DNA of 64,000 bases from Leptospira sp. WS58.C1 (lineage in GTDB: Bacteria > Spirochaetota > Leptospiria > Leptospirales > Leptospiraceae): the NCBI RefSeq assembly GCF_040833995.1, contig NZ_CP162137.1, positions 2,218,501 to 2,282,500 on the forward strand, given 5' to 3'. Every line of letters starts with the position of its first letter. Within the stretch, counting starts at the first letter, position 1. The position numbers and the translations under genes are program-made. Below are positions 52,728 through 63,414 of the stretch, one piece after another. The notes under the pieces are model-generated. The model made no database searches. It saw nothing but the letters and a program-made list of their open reading frames with translations, and had not been told where the DNA came from.

Positions 52728-54959
52728 TTATCTAGGAAGTTTTAAGACCTGTTTTCTAAAAGTTCCGATCGTGGTTCCGTAAGTCACTTTTTCGTTCAGA
52801 GGAAGGTCCGCAAAATCGAAAGTATCCCTTTCGAGGATCAGGATCACGGTGGAACCCATTTCGAATCTTCCAAGTTCGGCGCCTTTTTCAATCATGATGG
52901 AAACGTCTTTATAATCTTCTTCCTTTGTTGTTCGGATGAGGGTATTCGTGATGATCTTCTTATCGTAAGTCACACGGATACGACCCACATTGGAAGCTCC
53001 CACTTTGATCACTGCAACTAGTCCGAATTCGGTCTGTAAGAATGTGATCAATCTTTCGTTTTTAGGAAAAAGTCCTCTGATCCCAAAAACCGCCAATTCG
53101 TTCACAGGGAAAAGTTTTCCAGGTTCATAATAATATCCTAATATTCTTCCGTATGCGGGAGAATGGATCCTATGATAATCCTGAGGAGAAAGATAGAATG
53201 TGATATATTTTCCGTTTTGGAATTTGGAAAGATATTTTTCTCCTCCGATCAATTCCTTCAAGTTATAGTCCACTCCCTTTGCCTGTAAGATCACCTGGTC
53301 GTTGATATCGCCGAAACCGGTGATCCTTGCGTCCACAGGAGAGACAAGCGCATTCTCCGCAGAATCGATGATCCTTGCTCCGGCTTTTAACGCTCTGGTG
53401 AAAAACTGATTTAGAGAATTGTATTCTTGTATCTCTAATTCGGCTTCGTTCAAATTGATCTTATACGCTTTTGCGAATGCCTTTAAAATCGGGATCATAA
53501 TAAACCTCGGCAATCGTAAAGAAGCCAAGATCCCGAAGAGTAATGAAACCAGGTTTTTCGGCAGAATAGATAGGAGAAGAAGATAAAAGTCCTTAAAGAT
53601 CTCGTAATGCGCCCCGCCTTCCAGGAATTTTCTGAGTTCCGCTTGGGCCACCTTAGCTAACAGTACCAAACTAATGAGAACCGGAACCGCAGTAATCAGC
53701 GCCAGTCCATATCCTATTCCGAATACTTGTAATAGGAATTCTTCCCCATATTGAACATACGCGTATGCGGAACCGAGTAAAGACGCTATGAATAAGATCC
53801 TATATACGTTTGCGAATTTTTCTCCGAAGATATATCTAGCGTTTTGTTCTCCCGTATAAAACCAGCCGGAGATCGCGACTATGGAAAACAGTAAAAAAGA
53901 CGCAAACAATGCCAATCTTGAGGGATCCGTAGGACCTTTCACCAATACGGTTAAGAAATTTTTTACCGACTCAAGATCTTTTACCCCGAAGGAGAATAAC
54001 GCATAGATCACAAGGGTAGAGATCACGAAACCTTCGAAGAAGGTGGCAAGCATACTTACGATCCCCTGTTTTGCGGCGGAATCAGTACGAACCACTCCTG
54101 CCACTCCCGCACTTTTTCCGATCCCGGTTTCAGTCGATAAGAAGAACATTCCAGTCCCGGTGCTAAAAATCCTTGCGAGAGAAAATCCTCCGCCTAATAA
54201 TAAAGAGAACGGTTGCATCGCTTCTTTAAATACGGATTCTAAGAAAAAATAAAAATTTCCTAAATGATCCTTGAACAATAGGATATAACTTAAGAAAAAT
54301 AGAATGAGTCCTATCGGAGCCAGGTAAGCGGAAACTCTTCCGATCCTTCTAATCCCACCTAACACGACGAATACGACCACGATGGAGATCAAAAACGGAA
54401 CGGTCATCCCTTGTATATCCAGTCCATTCTGCGCTAAAAAAGAAGCCCCTAAAATCGGAATAGCACTTCCCATGGAAAGTACCGTTAACAAACAGGCTAA
54501 AGAAAAAGCGATCGCAAGCCATCTAGCTCTAAGCGCTTTTTCTATAAAATACATCGGCCCTGAAAGATATCTTCCGCTTTCTAACTTGATCCTGAATCGG
54601 ATCGCCAATGTGGAAGAAACAAAACGTAGCGGCATGATCAGAAAACTGGAAAGCCAGATCCAAACGAGGACCCCTGGACCTGCCAAGACCAATGCCAAGG
54701 CGGACCCCAATATAGCCCCAGGAAGTAAGGATGAACCTGTTCCTGCATAGAATGCCTGAGAATGAACCAAACGTCCTCGTGAACCTTTGTAGTCCATATT
54801 GCCGGAAAAAATTTTGATCGCTAAAAATAGAAATCGGACCTGGGGGAATTTTAAGCGGAAGGTAAGATATAAACCGATAAAAACTAAAAAGTAAAAATAC
54901 GGTTTTAGAAGATCCAAATCCAAGAACGGAAATAGTTTAGTAGTCAGCATTCCAATCAA
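52728..54959 (-). CDS. AGCS-type transporter fused to phosphatidylserine decarboxylase
   Basis: A 743-residue two-part membrane protein. Residues 1-445 form about ten helices with the alanine/glycine:cation symporter pattern ([52 protein letters not shown]). Residues about 465-743 are a complete phosphatidylserine decarboxylase: SPVDARI (Asp543), YHRIHSP (His596/His599) and the self-cleavage site FEMGSTV, where cleavage before Ser703 makes the pyruvoyl cofactor. It should make phosphatidylethanolamine. The transporter half may be inactive in transport. The start may be the TTG at 54959 (AAGGA upstream) or the ATG at 54950. Confidence 0.88.
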   Translation of the reverse strand: MIGMLTTKLFPFLDLDLLKPYFYFLVFIGLYLTFRLKFPQVRFLFLAIKIFSGNMDYKGSRGRLVHSQAFYAGTGSSLLPGAILGSALALVLAGPGVLVWIWLSSFLIMPLRFVSSTLAIRFRIKLESGRYLSGPMYFIEKALRARWLAIAFSLACLLTVLSMGSAIPILGASFLAQNGLDIQGMTVPFLISIVVVFVVLGGIRRIGRVSAYLAPIGLILFFLSYILLFKDHLGNFYFFLESVFKEAMQPFSLLLGGGFSLARIFSTGTGMFFLSTETGIGKSAGVAGVVRTDSAAKQGIVSMLATFFEGFVISTLVIYALFSFGVKDLESVKNFLTVLVKGPTDPSRLALFASFLLFSIVAISGWFYTGEQNARYIFGEKFANVYRILFIASLLGSAYAYVQYGEEFLLQVFGIGYGLALITAVPVLISLVLLAKVAQAELRKFLEGGAHYEIFKDFYLLLLSILPKNLVSLLFGILASLRLPRFIMIPILKAFAKAYKINLNEAELEIQEYNSLNQFFTRALKAGARIIDSAENALVSPVDARITGFGDINDQVILQAKGVDYNLKELIGGEKYLSKFQNGKYITFYLSPQDYHRIHSPAYGRILGYYYEPGKLFPVNELAVFGIRGLFPKNERLITFLQTEFGLVAVIKVGASNVGRIRVTYDKKIITNTLIRTTKEEDYKDVSIMIEKGAELGRFEMGSTVILILERDTFDFADLPLNEKVTYGTTIGTFRKQVLKLPR

Positions 54960-55088
54960 TCTTTCCTTAAAATAAAGGCTTTTACAATTCTAGGCCCGGA
55001 AAATTCTGCTAGCATGCCGGGTTCCTACACAGTTTTCACGCATCCAGTCCCAAAACCACTCCTTTTTGAAACGCAGTCCGGACCCAAA

Positions 55089-55949
55089 ATGAGAAGAGTA
55101 AGTCTCTCTTCAGTCGTAATTACCGGAATTCTGTTCGGAATGATTTCCTTAGGAGCGGAAGAAACCAGCACAAGCTCGCCGAAACTGAAGGAAATGCCGG
55201 AAAACAGGGTTTCCGATGTCTCCGATACCTGGGAATTCGGTGCCAGATTCGGTTTTGGGATGAGAGGACCGAACAGATTCGATCAGAATTTAAACGGTTT
55301 TAGTTCCAACCTAAATCCACTTGTGGCCAGCCAAACAAAACAGGAAAACACAAGAGGAAGTATCCAAGGAGAATTTTTAGCTAGGACCAGACTGAGCGAA
55401 AGTTTTAAGATCGGAATGATAGGCGGATACAGATACTTCGATCCATTTCATCTCACGAATTTAACTTCAGAACCATTTTATACACAATTGAATTTCCAAA
55501 TGGAAAATTTTTATATTTTAGGAATGGTCTGGCAGGAAGGAAGACTGAATAGATATCTCCGTTGGGAAACAGGGCTTGGACTCGGAATCACAAGAGCATT
55601 GTGGATAACAAAAGGTTATGCCACGGACGGAAGTGAATATTACCAACAAGATGGAAATATGAGAGGTAGCGGGTTAGAATTCAGACTGGAAGGTTCTCTC
55701 CTCCATCCGATTAATGAAAGAGTGAGTTTAAGTTTCGGGACCTACTTGGCTTGGATCAATATTACTTCTTTTGACGGTTCCTTTAACGGAGATACGTCGT
55801 CCTTTTATATCAGACAGGACGGAAGGCTTTCCCCTCTCACGGAGTCGGCCAACCAAGACAATATCCTTCTCTCCAACCAATATTCCAGAAAATTGGATAT
55901 GCAATCCGCCTATGGCGGCTTATTTTTCGGGGTGAATTATAAATTATAA
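55089..55949 (+). CDS. Probable outer-membrane beta-barrel protein
   Basis: A 286-residue exported protein. The start at 55089 exposes a signal peptide (MRRVSLSSVVITGILFGMISLGA); the longer reading from 55014 has no signal. The mature part alternates aromatic and polar residues in barrel-like strands (WEFGARFGFGMRG, FKIGMIGGYRYF, RYLRWETGLGLGITRAL) and ends in a C-terminal aromatic-containing strand (GGLFFGVNYKL). No specific family is recognised. Confidence 0.7.
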   Translation: MRRVSLSSVVITGILFGMISLGAEETSTSSPKLKEMPENRVSDVSDTWEFGARFGFGMRGPNRFDQNLNGFSSNLNPLVASQTKQENTRGSIQGEFLARTRLSESFKIGMIGGYRYFDPFHLTNLTSEPFYTQLNFQMENFYILGMVWQEGRLNRYLRWETGLGLGITRALWITKGYATDGSEYYQQDGNMRGSGLEFRLEGSLLHPINERVSLSFGTYLAWINITSFDGSFNGDTSSFYIRQDGRLSPLTESANQDNILLSNQYSRKLDMQSAYGGLFFGVNYKL

Positions 55950-55962
55950 AAACTTAATTCAA

Positions 55963-56601
55963 TTACTTTGGATCAGGTAGGATTAAATCCGGATGTTTAG
56001 GGGAATTGATGTATTTGGACTCGGTTACCTTTTCTTTCATTTTCCTTAAAGTTTCGTAAGGAATATCCACTACTACAAAATTCGCAATAGACGTGGGTAC
56101 ACGACCACCAGGCTCGCTAAGCAATTGATAGGTAACTTCCACCTCGTCCCCTACAGGAACAAATTTCCAAAATCCTTTAAGAGTACCTCTTACTATGCCA
56201 TCTTTCTCCGCTACTATATTTGCAATAGGGCGAATCGTATAAGTCACTGCTCCGGTATTTTTGTCCTGACTGAAAATCGTATGGATCACAAAATCCCGAT
56301 CATTCACAGGCCAAGGAGCCCCGTTCTGGATATAAATATACTTTTCTTTTGTATTCAAAACTTTTACGGCTTCCGCTTGTTTACAATTTTTCAGCCAAGT
56401 AACGTAATTCGGGTTGTCTTCCATTAATGAGATCACCGTACTCAGAGCCGCTTTGAGTTTCGTTTTTCCGCGGAATTCTTTTAACTCGGAACCTTCGACG
56501 ACTCTAGTATGAACAGTGATCCCGTTTTTCTCCTTTTCCAGATCCCAAGAAAATATCCGCATTGGGATCAATAGAAAAACGATAAAATAGAAATGTTTCA
56601 T
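55963..56601 (-). CDS. START-domain exported protein
   Basis: A 212-residue protein with a signal sequence (MKHFYFIVFLLIPMRIFSW) and a START/lipid-binding-type domain: WDLEKEKNGITVHTRVVEGS, NYVTWLKNCKQAEAVKVL, PWPVNDRDFVIHTIF, and TSIANFVVVDIPYETLRKMKEKV. Such domains carry lipids or sterols. The start at 56601 has GAGAGG upstream. Similar exported START proteins are common in Leptospira; ligand unknown. Confidence 0.85.
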   Translation of the reverse strand: MKHFYFIVFLLIPMRIFSWDLEKEKNGITVHTRVVEGSELKEFRGKTKLKAALSTVISLMEDNPNYVTWLKNCKQAEAVKVLNTKEKYIYIQNGAPWPVNDRDFVIHTIFSQDKNTGAVTYTIRPIANIVAEKDGIVRGTLKGFWKFVPVGDEVEVTYQLLSEPGGRVPTSIANFVVVDIPYETLRKMKEKVTESKYINSPKHPDLILPDPK

Positions 56602-56770
56602 TAAAATACAACCTCTCGCCGAATACTCCGGATCGAAACAATGATCTAAACCGATTAGAGATCGGATCAACCGTAAAATCGGATCTTGTTTAACAGGTCC
56701 GGAAAATAGATTTGAAACTATCTCAAAAATACTCACGAAACAATTTTTTGGAATGATTTATTTGCCTGAG

Positions 56771-56830
56771 AGCGAAGCCACGATGGCGAAGCTCCCCGGA
56801 GGTCTGCACAGGATGTGCAGGCGGAGGGGG
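56771..56830. repeat. GC-rich hairpin element
   Basis: GAGCGAAGCCACGATGGCGAAGCTCC followed by CTGCACA-GGA-TGTGCAG (a perfect 7-bp inverted repeat) and GGCGGAGGGGG. Far more GC-rich than its surroundings and found only once in this window; it looks like a mobile or repetitive intergenic element of the genome. Confidence 0.5.
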
Positions 56831-56879
56831 AGGCAAAAAGTTCACTCCAATATATTTTATAGTATTTTCGAAATACACA

Positions 56880-59051
56880 TTAATCGAAATCCAAGGAACT
56901 TGGCTCTCTTTTGTATTTAAGAGGTTTTTGTAGGTATTTGATGAGAAGCACCTTATTTCCTTTTTCATTAAATTTTACCACATCGAAAACTTTTCGAGTC
57001 ATCATGATCCCGCGTCCATGGGTATAACTTTCCTCGTTCAGTTTTTCACCGTCCAAATTTAAGATCTTCTTAAAATCAAAACCGTCACCCTCGTCCTCTA
57101 TCTCGAAACCGATCCGTTTAGAATTGAGAGAATATGCGACTTTTACGTTCCTTGCCCCATAAAAAGCCTCTCTTTGTCTTTTTTGGATGAACTCCATATA
57201 ATTTCCGGATCTCATTGCCTCCGTTTTTTCATCAAAACTGATCCCCAGGTTCCCATGTTCGATCGCATTGATCAAAACTTCTCTGAGACAAGTACGGATC
57301 GCTGTGATCACTTCTGAGCCTGCAAACTGGCTGAGATTAGAAGTAAGCTGCCTACTTAATATATCCGCATTTCTGAGATAATTGTTCACTGTAAAATGCA
57401 TACTTTCCGAGACCAAAAAACGAGAGAGAATATCTTCGGAAATCTCCGATACCTTACCTAACACTTTTCTTCCGGCCTCACTCTCGAAGGATTGGAGACG
57501 GATCTTTACCGGTTTAGGCTCCATTACATATTTCTGTTTGAACTCCGAATGAAATTCGACCGTTTTTCTGGTTCGCAAATGTTCTTCCAATTTTTCTTTC
57601 GCGAGCAGAAATACGATAGAATCTTCCTGCGTATCCGGAGTATAGATCAGATCTAAGAAGTTTTTACCTTCTGCTTCCGCAGGTTTATAACCGGTAAGTC
57701 TGGAAAGAGTACGGTTTGCATCCTTGATATTCCCCTCTTGATCCAAAGTAAGAAGAAGTTCTTCCGCTCCCTCGAACAAATTCCTAAATCTGAGCTCGGA
57801 TTGTTCTATCGCTTGTTTTGCCTCGTTCAGATCTTCCACCTTGGAGGAAAGGTCTTTGGATAGACCGTTCACTCGATCCGCCAAAGACAAAGCTAACAGA
57901 AGAATATGCATCGCAGTCCCGATCTCCACTCCCCAATACGCCAATGAGATCGTATGAGGAATAATCCCGGAAAATCTTAAGACGAATACGAATGCACCCG
58001 CGACAAGTGCAAGCCAAGCTCCTAAAAAGAAAAGTGCGGGCCTTAAATTCCTGGAGAACCCCTGGAAACCCAGATACAGGATCGCAGCCAACAGGATAGT
58101 GGATAAAAACACGTAAAGTGCCAGTGCAAAACCGAATGGAAAAAAATATCCGACAATTACAAGTATATAAGATAAAATTGATATTCCTTTTAAAACTTTG
58201 TTCGAATTCGTATAGTTATTAGGAGCGTCAAAATAAAGTCGGATAAAATCCGACGTGGTACCGGAAACTAGGAACGTAAAAGAAGTGATGATATGACTTG
58301 CCCAAACCACAGAGTTCGGCCAGAAAAATTGAAAGGAGTAACCATGAAGGGACCATTGGGCCAAAACTCCTGCGCCAACATACCCGAAAAATGCCAGGTA
58401 AGTCTTTTCCTTTGTGGATAGGAACAGAAATAGATTATATAATGCCATGACTAAAAGAGACCCGAAATAGATCCCGAGTAGTATCTGATCATCGCTAATG
58501 TTTGAGAAAAAATCCTCGGACTTATATGCGAAGGCCGCGAAGTTCACCGAACTTTTGGTTTGGATCTTAAGATAGACCGTGTCCTTCTCTCCTGCCTTTA
58601 ACTCTAAAGGAAAACTCGGAAATCTATATTGAATCGGTCTTTCTTCGAAGGGAATTCTATCTCCCCCGCGGAATAAAACTTTGTCCCCTTTTGAGGCCAG
58701 AAATAATTCCACCTTATCCAATTGGCTATAATGGATCTCTAATATCCAAGAAACGGAATGAGAAGATCTATTTTCTAGAGGGATCTTGAACCAATGAGTC
58801 AGATCGGAATAGCCTAAACTCGCGGAAGAAAGAGGATAAAACTCCTTCTTCTGCATTTTTTCAAAGTTCGAGTCCCCTTCCTCGTCTGCCCAAACCTCCG
58901 CATGGGGAACCAAAGAGACCCCCTCATAAGGCAATGAAGAAGGATCGAATGCTAAAAGAGGACTAAAAACGGCAATGGTCAAAAAAGTGAACGAGAGTTT
59001 ACAAAAAACTCTCCAGGGTAAAAATTTCTGGATGTCTAAACGCCCTTTCAC
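56880..59051 (-). CDS. 7TMR-DISM / PAS / anti-sigma-type ATPase sensor protein
   Basis: Membrane sensor of 723 residues. A signal sequence precedes an extracytoplasmic 7TMR-DISMED2-type domain (about 35-175; THWFKIPLENRSSHSVSWILEI), seven membrane helices (about 190-385), a short coil, a PAS domain (about 424-470; FRNLFEGAEELLLTLDQEGNIKDANRTLSRLTGY) and a C-terminal RsbW-like ATPase (about 543-703; REVLINAIEHGNLG, EDEGDGFD, THGRGIMMTRKVFD). No phospho-acceptor His domain is seen, so it may act as a switch kinase or anti-sigma-like partner. Nearby partners are not present. Confidence 0.88.
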   Translation of the reverse strand: MKGRLDIQKFLPWRVFCKLSFTFLTIAVFSPLLAFDPSSLPYEGVSLVPHAEVWADEEGDSNFEKMQKKEFYPLSSASLGYSDLTHWFKIPLENRSSHSVSWILEIHYSQLDKVELFLASKGDKVLFRGGDRIPFEERPIQYRFPSFPLELKAGEKDTVYLKIQTKSSVNFAAFAYKSEDFFSNISDDQILLGIYFGSLLVMALYNLFLFLSTKEKTYLAFFGYVGAGVLAQWSLHGYSFQFFWPNSVVWASHIITSFTFLVSGTTSDFIRLYFDAPNNYTNSNKVLKGISILSYILVIVGYFFPFGFALALYVFLSTILLAAILYLGFQGFSRNLRPALFFLGAWLALVAGAFVFVLRFSGIIPHTISLAYWGVEIGTAMHILLLALSLADRVNGLSKDLSSKVEDLNEAKQAIEQSELRFRNLFEGAEELLLTLDQEGNIKDANRTLSRLTGYKPAEAEGKNFLDLIYTPDTQEDSIVFLLAKEKLEEHLRTRKTVEFHSEFKQKYVMEPKPVKIRLQSFESEAGRKVLGKVSEISEDILSRFLVSESMHFTVNNYLRNADILSRQLTSNLSQFAGSEVITAIRTCLREVLINAIEHGNLGISFDEKTEAMRSGNYMEFIQKRQREAFYGARNVKVAYSLNSKRIGFEIEDEGDGFDFKKILNLDGEKLNEESYTHGRGIMMTRKVFDVVKFNEKGNKVLLIKYLQKPLKYKREPSSLDFD

Positions 59052-59139
59052 TCTTTCTAAAAAACCGGAGGGAAAAGTTTGACTTCTGCCGGATCGGCAA
59101 GCAAGTCAAAATTCTCCCTTGGGAGACTAAAAGAGGATT

Positions 59140-60321
59140 TTAGCCTTTTTTGGTTTTGGAAGCCGCATCTTTTATGAGTCCTGCGGCAATTTCGTTCCTT
59201 TGGATTTGGCTTGTGCCTTCGTAAATCTGTAGGATTTTAGCGTCCCTGTAAAATTTTTCCACAGGATACTCTTTGGTGTACCCGTACCCGCCGAAAATTT
59301 GTACCGCATCAGACGCAACCTGGACGGAAGAATCGGATGCATAACATTTTGCCATCGCGGAAAATTTCGCGGCGTCTTTGTGGAAGGTTTCCGCATACAC
59401 GCCAGCTTTGTAAGTGAGGAGTCTGGAACCTTCTATCTTGATCGCCATATCCGCAAGCATGTGCTGGATGGCTTGGAAAGAAGCGATCGTAGTCCCGAAC
59501 TGCTCTCTTTCTCTAGCGTATTCGATCGCCGCATCGAAAGCACCTTGCATCAAACCGACCGCTCCTGCCGCGACTGCCGGCCGGGAGAGGATCAACGTTT
59601 TGAACGCATGTAAGAATCCCATATTCTCTTTTCCGCCCAAAAGATTTTCTTCCGGGATCTCACAGTCTTCCATGATGAGCTGTCTTGTTTCAGAACATCT
59701 AATCCCTAACTTGTCTTCCTTCTTTCCGAAGGAAAATCCTTTGGTGCCTTTTTCGATGATAAAACAAGAGATCCCTCTTGGCCCCCTGTCCTTATCGGTC
59801 ATTGCGAACACAGTATAGATATCAGCTTGGCCGGCACTACTGATCCACTGTTTGGTTCCGTTCAAAACGTAACGGTCTCCTTTTTTCACAGCAGTAGTCG
59901 CCATCGCCGGAACATCCGAACCTGCTCCCGGTTCCGATAGACCGAATGCGGCCGTTTTTTCGCCCGAGGCGAGAAGAGGAAGCCATTTGTCTTTTTGAGC
60001 CTTGGTCCCTCCCACATCGATCGGTAGAGCACCTAATTTTGTGGAAGTAAATGCGGTATTTACTCCCAAACATCCCCAGGAAACTTCTTCTGCGAGGACA
60101 ATACCCCCCATCATTCCGTAACCTAAACCGCCGTGTTCTTCGTCGAACAATGCCTGGTATAATCCGGCTTCTTTAAATTTTTGTAAAATAGCTTTCGGAT
60201 ATTCGTTGTTTTCGTCGTAGTGCATTCTATTCGGAACGACTTCCTTTCTGACCACGTCCCTGACCAGTTCTCTAAGTTGTTGTAATTCCTCTGGTAATTC
60301 GAATTGAAGCGGTGAATTCAA
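59140..60321 (-). CDS. Acyl-CoA dehydrogenase
   Basis: FAD enzyme of beta-oxidation (393 residues from the chosen start). Landmarks are AFGLSEPGAGSDVPAM (FAD/acyl loop), QWISSAGQADIYTVFA, and YGYTKEYPVEKFYRDAKILQIYEGTSQIQRN, with the catalytic Glu in YEGTS. The TTG at 60321 is preferred because GGGAGG lies five bases upstream and the protein begins at the normal place; a TTG at 60402 adds 27 non-conserved residues. Chain-length specificity cannot be told. Confidence 0.93.
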   Translation of the reverse strand: MNSPLQFELPEELQQLRELVRDVVRKEVVPNRMHYDENNEYPKAILQKFKEAGLYQALFDEEHGGLGYGMMGGIVLAEEVSWGCLGVNTAFTSTKLGALPIDVGGTKAQKDKWLPLLASGEKTAAFGLSEPGAGSDVPAMATTAVKKGDRYVLNGTKQWISSAGQADIYTVFAMTDKDRGPRGISCFIIEKGTKGFSFGKKEDKLGIRCSETRQLIMEDCEIPEENLLGGKENMGFLHAFKTLILSRPAVAAGAVGLMQGAFDAAIEYAREREQFGTTIASFQAIQHMLADMAIKIEGSRLLTYKAGVYAETFHKDAAKFSAMAKCYASDSSVQVASDAVQIFGGYGYTKEYPVEKFYRDAKILQIYEGTSQIQRNEIAAGLIKDAASKTKKG

Positions 60322-60477
60322 GCTTGCCTCCCAATGATATTCTTTTTCAAATTCGGTTTTTGATCCCTGGGCAATCTTTAGGAGCAGGTGTGGAATGATC
60401 AAGCGAAGCTTTTTACTTCGCTCGTAAGAATAAATGGATTGTTTGTTATACGAACTAAAAGGAGGCGTTCTAAATTT

Positions 60478-61662
60478 TTATTTCAAATTCCAAACTAGAA
60501 CACCTAATAAAGCAAACTTTAACACTTCCCATTTTTCCATCTTGGGTCTTCCGTTCCATACAAGACCTAAACTTAAAAATGCAAAGAAGAACCAAACACC
60601 GAAGCCCGAATATAAGGCCAGAGACATCTTTCCTAGTTTCAAAAGTTTTAATAGATAAACGGAAAGTCCCGCAAGAAGGAGAAACTGCAAAACTCCGTAA
60701 ACTTTTCTGGAATTAGAAATGATCGGATCGAATTTTTTATAGGTCGACCTATTTATTTCCGAAACCTTCTTCTCTCCCCCCAAAGAATTCGGTCTCCAAT
60801 CCGGTTTTTTGACGAGAAGAAGAAGTTTATCTTTCCAACTAGGTGTGGCCTTCACTAAATTCCAAAGGGAAACATACACATGTAAATTTGCCCAGATCGG
60901 ATTGAATGTAGGAAGAGGTTCCGTGAGTCCGTAGATCGGCTCCTTCTTCTCTTCCGCATACGTTCCGAACCATTTATCCCAGAGGATCAATATTCCACCG
61001 TGGTTCTTATCCAAATATTCAGGATCTCTTCCATGATGGACTCGATGATGAGAAGGAGTTAAAAGTAAATGTTCCATCCAACCCAATTTTCCGATCAGCC
61101 TTGTGTGGACCCAGAATTGGTAGATCTTTAAGATCCCGTGACAAATAAAGAACATCCACCACGGAATTCCCAAAAGGGCCAAAGGTAGATTAAAAGTATA
61201 TTCAAAAATCCTTTGGAACATGGATTGGCGAAGCGCTACGGTTAGATTAAATTCTTCGCTGGAATGATGAGTGACGTGACAGGCCCAAAGAAAATGGATC
61301 TCATGTGTGGCCCTATGGAACCAGTAGTAGATAAAATCCACAGCGATCAAAACGAATGTCCATGCAAAAAACGCCTCCAGGTTAAATTCCCAACCGTTAG
61401 AGGTCTTCACCAAAGGAGCAGAAGACGGAAATTCCCCCAGATTAAATAGAGTCTGGACGGAATAGTATATTCTAATTTTATCATATAGAATAATGGCGCC
61501 TAAAGTGATCACTACTCCCGTAAAAGAGTATAAGATCCCTGTCGCCAGATCGGAAACGGAATCATTCCATCTGTAAACCGACTTCCTTCTTCCCCAAATA
61601 AATTCCACCAAAGCTAGTCCTAAAAAAAAAGGAACCGCCTTGTCCAAAATCGTTTCTTGCAT
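60478..61662 (-). CDS. Sterol desaturase / fatty-acid hydroxylase family membrane protein
   Basis: Di-iron membrane enzyme of 394 residues. Three histidine clusters of the family are visible: [16 protein letters not shown] and HHRVHHG, between membrane helices near the N-terminus and around residues 150-180. The C-terminus has three extra helices. Hydroxylates or desaturates a lipid; the substrate is not predictable. A short-chain dehydrogenase gene lies 18 bases upstream on the same strand, and the two may act on one lipid. Confidence 0.9.
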   Translation of the reverse strand: MQETILDKAVPFFLGLALVEFIWGRRKSVYRWNDSVSDLATGILYSFTGVVITLGAIILYDKIRIYYSVQTLFNLGEFPSSAPLVKTSNGWEFNLEAFFAWTFVLIAVDFIYYWFHRATHEIHFLWACHVTHHSSEEFNLTVALRQSMFQRIFEYTFNLPLALLGIPWWMFFICHGILKIYQFWVHTRLIGKLGWMEHLLLTPSHHRVHHGRDPEYLDKNHGGILILWDKWFGTYAEEKKEPIYGLTEPLPTFNPIWANLHVYVSLWNLVKATPSWKDKLLLLVKKPDWRPNSLGGEKKVSEINRSTYKKFDPIISNSRKVYGVLQFLLLAGLSVYLLKLLKLGKMSLALYSGFGVWFFFAFLSLGLVWNGRPKMEKWEVLKFALLGVLVWNLK

Positions 61663-61680
61663 ATCCCACTCTCTTACTAT

Positions 61681-62463
61681 CTAATTTACCGTATTTAAGA
61701 TTTTTGCCAATTTGCGGACCAAAAACCTAGGAGTGATACGAACGGATTGAGCAAGTAACTTGTTCGCCACTCCGGAGATTACGACTGCTCTACCCGCCTT
61801 TACTCCTTGGTAACCGATCTTTGCCACGTAAGCTGCATCTGCCTTAGGAACCAAAGCGCTATTCAAGATTGGAGATTTATCCATTTCCGCTCTTTGGAAA
61901 AATTCCGTTTTTGTCGGTCCTGGACAAAGACAGGTAACATTCACTCCGTCTTTACGAACTTCCTCCGCAAGACCTTCCGAGAAGAATAGAACATACGCTT
62001 TGGAAGCATAATAATTCGTCATCATTGGTCCCGGCTGGAAAGCGGCGGTAGAAGCTACGTTTAAAATTTTTCCCGCATGTCTTTCTCTCATATCTTGGAC
62101 GAAAAGATAAGTTAACTCCACAAGGGAAGTCACATTGACTTGGATCAGATCCAATTCTTCTTTCAAATCTAATGAATGAAATTTTCCGTTCGTTCCAAAA
62201 CCTGCGTTATTCACCAGAAGATCCACGATCGCTTTTTTCTTTTTGGCGAAGTCGTAAATTTTTTTAGGAGACTTGGGATCGGACAGATCGGCGGAAAGAA
62301 CTTCCACATTCGCCCCCAAACTTTCCATTTCCTTTTTTACGGAGTTTAAGGTTTTGAGATTTCTTGCTACTAGTATGAGATCGTAACCGTCTTTTGCGGC
62401 CAATTTGGAAATTTCATAACCGATGCCGACACTAGCTCCGGTAATTAATGCTGTTTTTTTCAT
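61681..62463 (-). CDS. Short-chain dehydrogenase/reductase
   Basis: NAD(P)-dependent oxidoreductase (260 residues). The cofactor motif [10 protein letters not shown] (about 8-17), NNAG (about 86), catalytic Ser region LNVASTAA and YYASK (Tyr/Lys) are all in place. Similar to DltE/YqjQ-type ketoacyl reductases acting on lipids. Likely cotranscribed with the sterol-desaturase-like gene. Confidence 0.92.
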   Translation of the reverse strand: MKKTALITGASVGIGYEISKLAAKDGYDLILVARNLKTLNSVKKEMESLGANVEVLSADLSDPKSPKKIYDFAKKKKAIVDLLVNNAGFGTNGKFHSLDLKEELDLIQVNVTSLVELTYLFVQDMRERHAGKILNVASTAAFQPGPMMTNYYASKAYVLFFSEGLAEEVRKDGVNVTCLCPGPTKTEFFQRAEMDKSPILNSALVPKADAAYVAKIGYQGVKAGRAVVISGVANKLLAQSVRITPRFLVRKLAKILNTVN

Positions 62464-62640
62464 GATCGATAAGATTCCTTTTCAAAAGACTATAAACTCT
62501 TTTATCGCAGCCAATTTTAGATTTAGATTTCCTTTCAGGAAAGTAGAAATTAAAAATTCAACCGACTTCCCATTCTTTCCTATCTAATTTATGAAAAAGA
62601 CTTTACCTTACTACTTGTATTTGGATGATCTTCAGCTCTT

Positions 62641-63294
62641 ATGATAAAACTATACGGTTATCCGATCAGCAATTATACGAATAAGGTCAAATTGGCACTC
62701 CTGGAAAAAGGTTTGGAGTTCGAAGAAATTCGCACACCATTCTCCCAAGACGAGGAGTTCCTACAAAAAAGCCCAATGGGAAAAATTCCTTATCTCGAAG
62801 TGGACGGAAAGTATCTGGTAGAGTCCCAAGCAATCTTGGAATTTTTGGACGACGCGTATCCAAATAGCAAACGTTTGATCCCGGCAGATCCGTTCGAAGC
62901 GGCTCAGGTTAGAACGATTATATCCTTCATAGAAAATTATATAGATATACCCGCCCGTAGATTGTACGAATCCATTGTGGAAGGAAAAACAATTTCACCT
63001 GAAACTGTGGAACTAACAAAACTTTCCCTCCAAAAAGGAGCGAGAGCGCTTTCCAGAGTGACGAAATTTTCTCCGTATATCGCAGGAACGGAATTCACTG
63101 CAGCGGATTGTTCCGCCTTTGCCACCTTTCAGATCATAAACGATCATATCGCGGATTGGATCTCTCCGAATCCACTCTTCGAAATTCCGGGACTACAAGC
63201 ATATCTGGATATGATGATGCAAAATCCGAACGCAGCAAAAGTGGACAAACCGAAGTCAGTCGTGATGAAAGCTCTAAAAAGACTCCGCAAATAG
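62641..63294 (+). CDS. Glutathione S-transferase family protein
   Basis: A 217-residue GST. The thioredoxin-like N-terminal domain (1-78) contains SPMGKIPYLEVDGKYLVESQAILEFLDD, with the cis-Pro and the Glu-Ser glutathione-contact pair, and the alpha-helical C-terminal domain has FTAADCSAFATF (N-capping Asp). Possibly involved in detoxification. No strong ribosome-binding site precedes the ATG. Confidence 0.92.
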   Translation: MIKLYGYPISNYTNKVKLALLEKGLEFEEIRTPFSQDEEFLQKSPMGKIPYLEVDGKYLVESQAILEFLDDAYPNSKRLIPADPFEAAQVRTIISFIENYIDIPARRLYESIVEGKTISPETVELTKLSLQKGARALSRVTKFSPYIAGTEFTAADCSAFATFQIINDHIADWISPNPLFEIPGLQAYLDMMMQNPNAAKVDKPKSVVMKALKRLRK

Positions 63295-63414
63295 ATCGGA
63301 TCTATAGTCGGATTTTGTGCGCTGCGTTTTTTTATGAGAAAAATTCGGATCAAACCTAGTTTCAAAAAATCTGGTTGACTGGTTCGCTTCGCAAATTAAC
63401 CTGCTGGTGTCCTT

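Noticed and set aside
56723..56968. 81-codon frame through the GC-rich element after the START gene
   Set aside because: Covers repeat DNA and the 3' end of the sensor gene; Pro-rich run comes from the repeat and no family is seen.
63291..63305. ATAGATC-G-GATCTAT palindrome after the GST gene
   Set aside because: The one-base loop cannot form a hairpin and the T-run is 25 bases away; probably chance.
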